DNA from: Mesostigma viride
Taxonomy: Eukaryota; Streptophyta; Mesostigmatophyceae; Mesostigmatales; Mesostigmataceae
NCBI GenBank assembly: GCA_009746045.1
Contig: RPFO01002102.1
Span: forward strand, 1 to 64,000
Length of the DNA stretch: 64,000 bases
Direction: 5' to 3'
The translations under genes were made by a program, and so were the position numbers. Below the pieces are notes generated by a model. That model saw only the letters and a list, made by a program, of their open reading frames with translations. It had not been told where the DNA came from and searched no databases. Shown here piece by piece: positions 61,455-64,000 of the stretch. Each line of letters starts with the position of its first letter. Position 1 is the stretch's first letter.

Positions 61455-62485
61455 CTGTTAGTGTTTCTTGTTATTGCCTCCCGGTGCTGCTTGAGCGTTA
61501 GCACCAGCCATGTCTTTACCCGCAAGTACATGCGTTTGGTAATGGCTTCTGCCACTACTGCATGCGTTATTGATGATGTGCGGCGGCTGAGCAAGCTCCA
61601 TGTCTAGGGAGTTGACAGCAGTGGGTTTGATTAAGGGCCCTCAGCCCTGACATAGAGAGGATCAACAGTCTCCCTAGAGGGTAGAGGCTGTGCTGCCAAG
61701 AAAGCAACAATACCCTTACACTCATCCCAAATAAAATGGGGAGATCTGCGTTCAAAAGACATGACATTCATTCAGATAAGTCACGTTGGGGTGGACGGAG
61801 ATACTTGTCTCGTTTGCATATGCCGTCCAGCCCAGGCCGCCCACCGCCGGCGATGGGGATAGGCCAGGAGTGCTTTTATCACATAACAGCTGGAGCGTTT
61901 CTATGCTCCTCATGCTGCAGCGATAGCTTTCTGTTTGGTTATGATATGTTGAAAAGATAGCCACCGCTCTTGAGCATTATATCAGAGCATGCATGAGGAA
62001 AGAAAGCAACGGACTTGCTTACGCTGGAAGCCCCAGGGGCCGGCGCGGGGCCGGTGCCTCCTGGGGGTTGTTTTCCTGCCGCATTGCCGCCGCCATGGCT
62101 GCTCCAGCAGTGGGTGCTGCTGTCGCAGCCGCCGGGGAAGAGGGTTGGTCGGTGCCCCGTAGGGGAACCGGCTCCGCCACCGGCTGGCGCACAGGGGAGG
62201 GGGGTTGTTCGGACTGCCTCGCGGCAGCCGGACCCTCCACCTGGCTGGTATTGTCATGGTTGTTCTTTTGTTTTCTTTTTCTTTGTCTTCTTTTTGTTTT
62301 GTTGTTATTGCATGCAGGCGCACCGACATCAGCCGGTGCCCTGTTGTCTGGCGGACGACGCTGATCATCATCGTCGTCCCCAAGATATAGTTTCTTTTTC
62401 TCTTTTCTTTTCTTTTTTTTTTTTTCCAGTGCCGGTTTGAACCGTTGTTGAGTTTGATGTTGCTGAAGAGCGTTTATAAAATTCA
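61455..62485 (-). other. RT2 5' leader / unrecognised gag region
   Basis: About 1 kb between the 5' LTR and the 71-bp repeats. It holds purine/pyrimidine runs (T-rich and TTTTTTTTTTT near 62395-62430 on the plus strand) and several overlapping frames of 60-180 codons on both strands. None has a recognised Gag domain. The primer-binding site is unclear: the bases after the LTR (TGAATTTTATAAAC on the minus strand) do not begin with TGG. Confidence 0.5.
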
Positions 62486-62564
62486 AGTTAGGAATGAGAA
62501 ATGAACGACGTGATATATTGCTTGAGAACACTGTATGCTGTGAGCAATGAATTGCTTGGTTCAT
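62019..62564 (-). CDS. Possible RT2 leader ORF, low complexity
   Basis: 181 codons starting inside the 5' LTR and ending in the leader. It has poly-Lys (EKKKKKRKEKKK), poly-Asp (GDDDDD), a basic KRRQRKRKQK stretch and a Pro/Ala-rich tail. Position alone makes it a possible counterpart of the extra ORF before gag in RT1, but I see no similarity. Low complexity and an LTR start make it doubtful. Confidence 0.22.
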   Translation of the reverse strand: MNQAIHCSQHTVFSSNISRRSFLIPNLNFINALQQHQTQQRFKPALEKKKKKRKEKKKLYLGDDDDDQRRPPDNRAPADVGAPACNNNKTKRRQRKRKQKNNHDNTSQVEGPAAARQSEQPPSPVRQPVAEPVPLRGTDQPSSPAAATAAPTAGAAMAAAMRQENNPQEAPAPRRPLGLPA

Positions 62565-62970
62565 TAGAAAATAGGTTTACCCTTTATCAACGTTCCTCTC
62601 ACTGGCTGCGCCGCCAGTGACCGTTGGGTGCAGACCGTTGGCCCGAGGCCGCACGATGACAGGTAGCAGTCTAGTCACTGCATCGTGTGATCACAGATCA
62701 ATGCACGCTGCAGTACGGTCCCTATCTAGGATACTCTAGTACCGTCCAATGACAGGACACTACGTATACTGGGTACTGACATCTGTCACGTACCCCAGTA
62801 CCCAAAGTACCTATCTAGGGAAACGTATGCGACTCGACTAGTGCATTCCTATCTGCATAGCCCACGTGGTATTTATATTCACATACCAACGTAGGTTTAC
62901 AAGGCTTATTCATACATTGTATTCACAATGCCTTTGAGACTTAGTCTACAGCAAAGCATGGAGACTAACT
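62486..62970 (-). repeat. RT2 5' LTR (485 bp)
   Basis: Termini AGTTAG..CTAACT form a perfect 6-bp inverted repeat. On the minus strand a TATA box, TATAAATA, lies at 62877-62870, about 95-100 bp into the LTR, with a CACGTG at 62863-62868 just after it. The other LTR has the same arrangement. An imperfect palindrome AGCAATGAATTGCT and a GC-rich inverted repeat (CACTGGC/GCCAGTG) are also present. Confidence 0.93.
62870..62877 (-). promoter_or_regulatory. TATA box in RT2 5' LTR
   Basis: TATAAATA on the minus strand, in the correct orientation to drive RT2, followed 2 bases later by the palindromic G-box-like CACGTG. This is an exact TATA consensus at a usual position in an LTR promoter. The transcription start was not determined. 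Confidence 0.55.
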
Positions 62971-64000
62971 ACATCCACCGCGCACGCAAGGGGCGGCTGC
63001 ACACACACGTACACACACCGCGCACGCAAGGGGCAACTGCACACACATGTACACACACCGCGCACGCTTGGGGCGGCTGCACACACACGTACCTACACCG
63101 CGCACGCAAGGGGCGGCTGCACACACACGTACATACACCGCGCACGCAAGGGGCAACTGCACACACATGTACATACACCGCGCAACCACGGGGCGGCTGC
63201 ACACACACGTACATACACCGCGCACGCAAGGGGCAACTGCACACACATGTACACACACCGCGCACGCTTGGGGCGGCTGCACACACACGTACCTACACCG
63301 CGCACGCAAGGGGCGGCTGCACACACACGTACATACACCGCGCACGCAAGGGGCAACTGCACACACATGTACATACACCGCGCAACCACGGGGCGGCTGC
63401 ACACACACGTACACACACCGCGCACGCAAGGGGCAGCTGCACACACACGTACATACACCATGCACGCAAGGGGCTGCACACACACTTACACACACCTTGC
63501 ACGCAAGGGCCGGCATGCACACACACGTACCTACACCGCGCACGCAAGGGGCGACTGCACACCCATGTACATCCACCGCGCACGCAAGGGCCGGCTGCAC
63601 ACACACGTACACACACCATGCACGCAAGGGCCGGCTGCACACACACGTACATCCACCGCGCACGCAAGGGGCGGCTGCACACACACGTACACACACCGCG
63701 CACGCAAGGGGCAACTGCACACACATGTACACACACCGCGCACGCTTGGGGCGGCTGCACACACACGTACCTACACCGCGCACGCAAGGGCCGGCTGCAC
63801 ACACACGTACATACACCGCGCACGCAAGGGGCAACTGCACACACATGTACATACACCGCGCAACCACGGGGCGGCTGCACACACACGTACATACACCGCG
63901 CACGCTTGGGGCAGCTGCACTCACATGTACACACACCGCGCACGCAAGGGGCGACTGCACACACATGTACATCCACCGCGCACGCAAGGGCCGGCTGCAC
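62971..64000. repeat. 40-bp satellite array, segment 4
   Basis: Resumption of macro-copy 3 after RT2, equal to 26765-27794 of copy 2 at a constant offset of 36,206 bp. It starts with the right duplication ACATC (62971-62975) and runs off the window end. It includes the private variant CTGCACACCCATG at about 63554, matching about 27348. Confidence 0.96.

Overview
This is eukaryotic nuclear DNA with almost no host genes. About 44 of the 64 kb is one tandem satellite with a 40-bp unit. It is broken by a 5.3-kb TA-flanked DNA transposon and two Ty1/copia-superfamily LTR retrotransposons. Copia elements with 5-bp target duplications, a megasatellite and no operon-like coding rule out a prokaryote. 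A green alga or other protist is my guess, but no host gene is present to settle it. All identities below come from reading aligned stretches and recurring rare variants; no alignment or search was run.

Layout: satellite 1-28163; terminal-inverted-repeat transposon 28164-33421; satellite 33422-39981; retrotransposon 1 (plus strand, called RT1 here) 39982-48152; satellite 48153-56308; retrotransposon 2 (minus strand, RT2) 56309-62970; satellite 62971-64000. The satellite is hierarchical: 40-bp monomers, local higher-order periods of about 1002 and 1800 bp, and a macro-period of about 17.63 kb. Copy 1 is the 3' part (1-10534), copy 2 is complete and TE-free (10535-28163), and copy 3 runs from 33422 past the window end and carries both LTR elements. 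Copy 2 keeps the uninterrupted (empty) sites of both LTR insertions, and 10533-10534 is the empty site of the DNA transposon. These paralogous sites confirm all three target duplications.

The two retrotransposons are relatives. Their LTRs begin AGTTAG and end CTAACT or CTAAAT rather than TG..CA. Both carry a zinc-knuckle NC segment, an HHCC/DDE integrase, a retropepsin-like domain placed AFTER integrase and before RT, an RT with HGDD in place of YVDD, and a copia RNase H. RT1 also has an extra CpG-rich ORF before gag, and its gag and pol lie in one frame separated by a single UGA in the leaky context UGA-CUAG. LTR pairs are almost identical, so both insertions look young. Nearly every reading-frame break in them falls in a homopolymer or dinucleotide run and looks like a loss of one or two bases, which fits residual long-read error. 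The first 2-4 kb of the window shows the same error type, so the window may begin at an unpolished contig end.

The giant open frames over the satellite (thousands of codons, on both strands) exist because the monomer has no stop codon in most frames. They are not annotated as genes.
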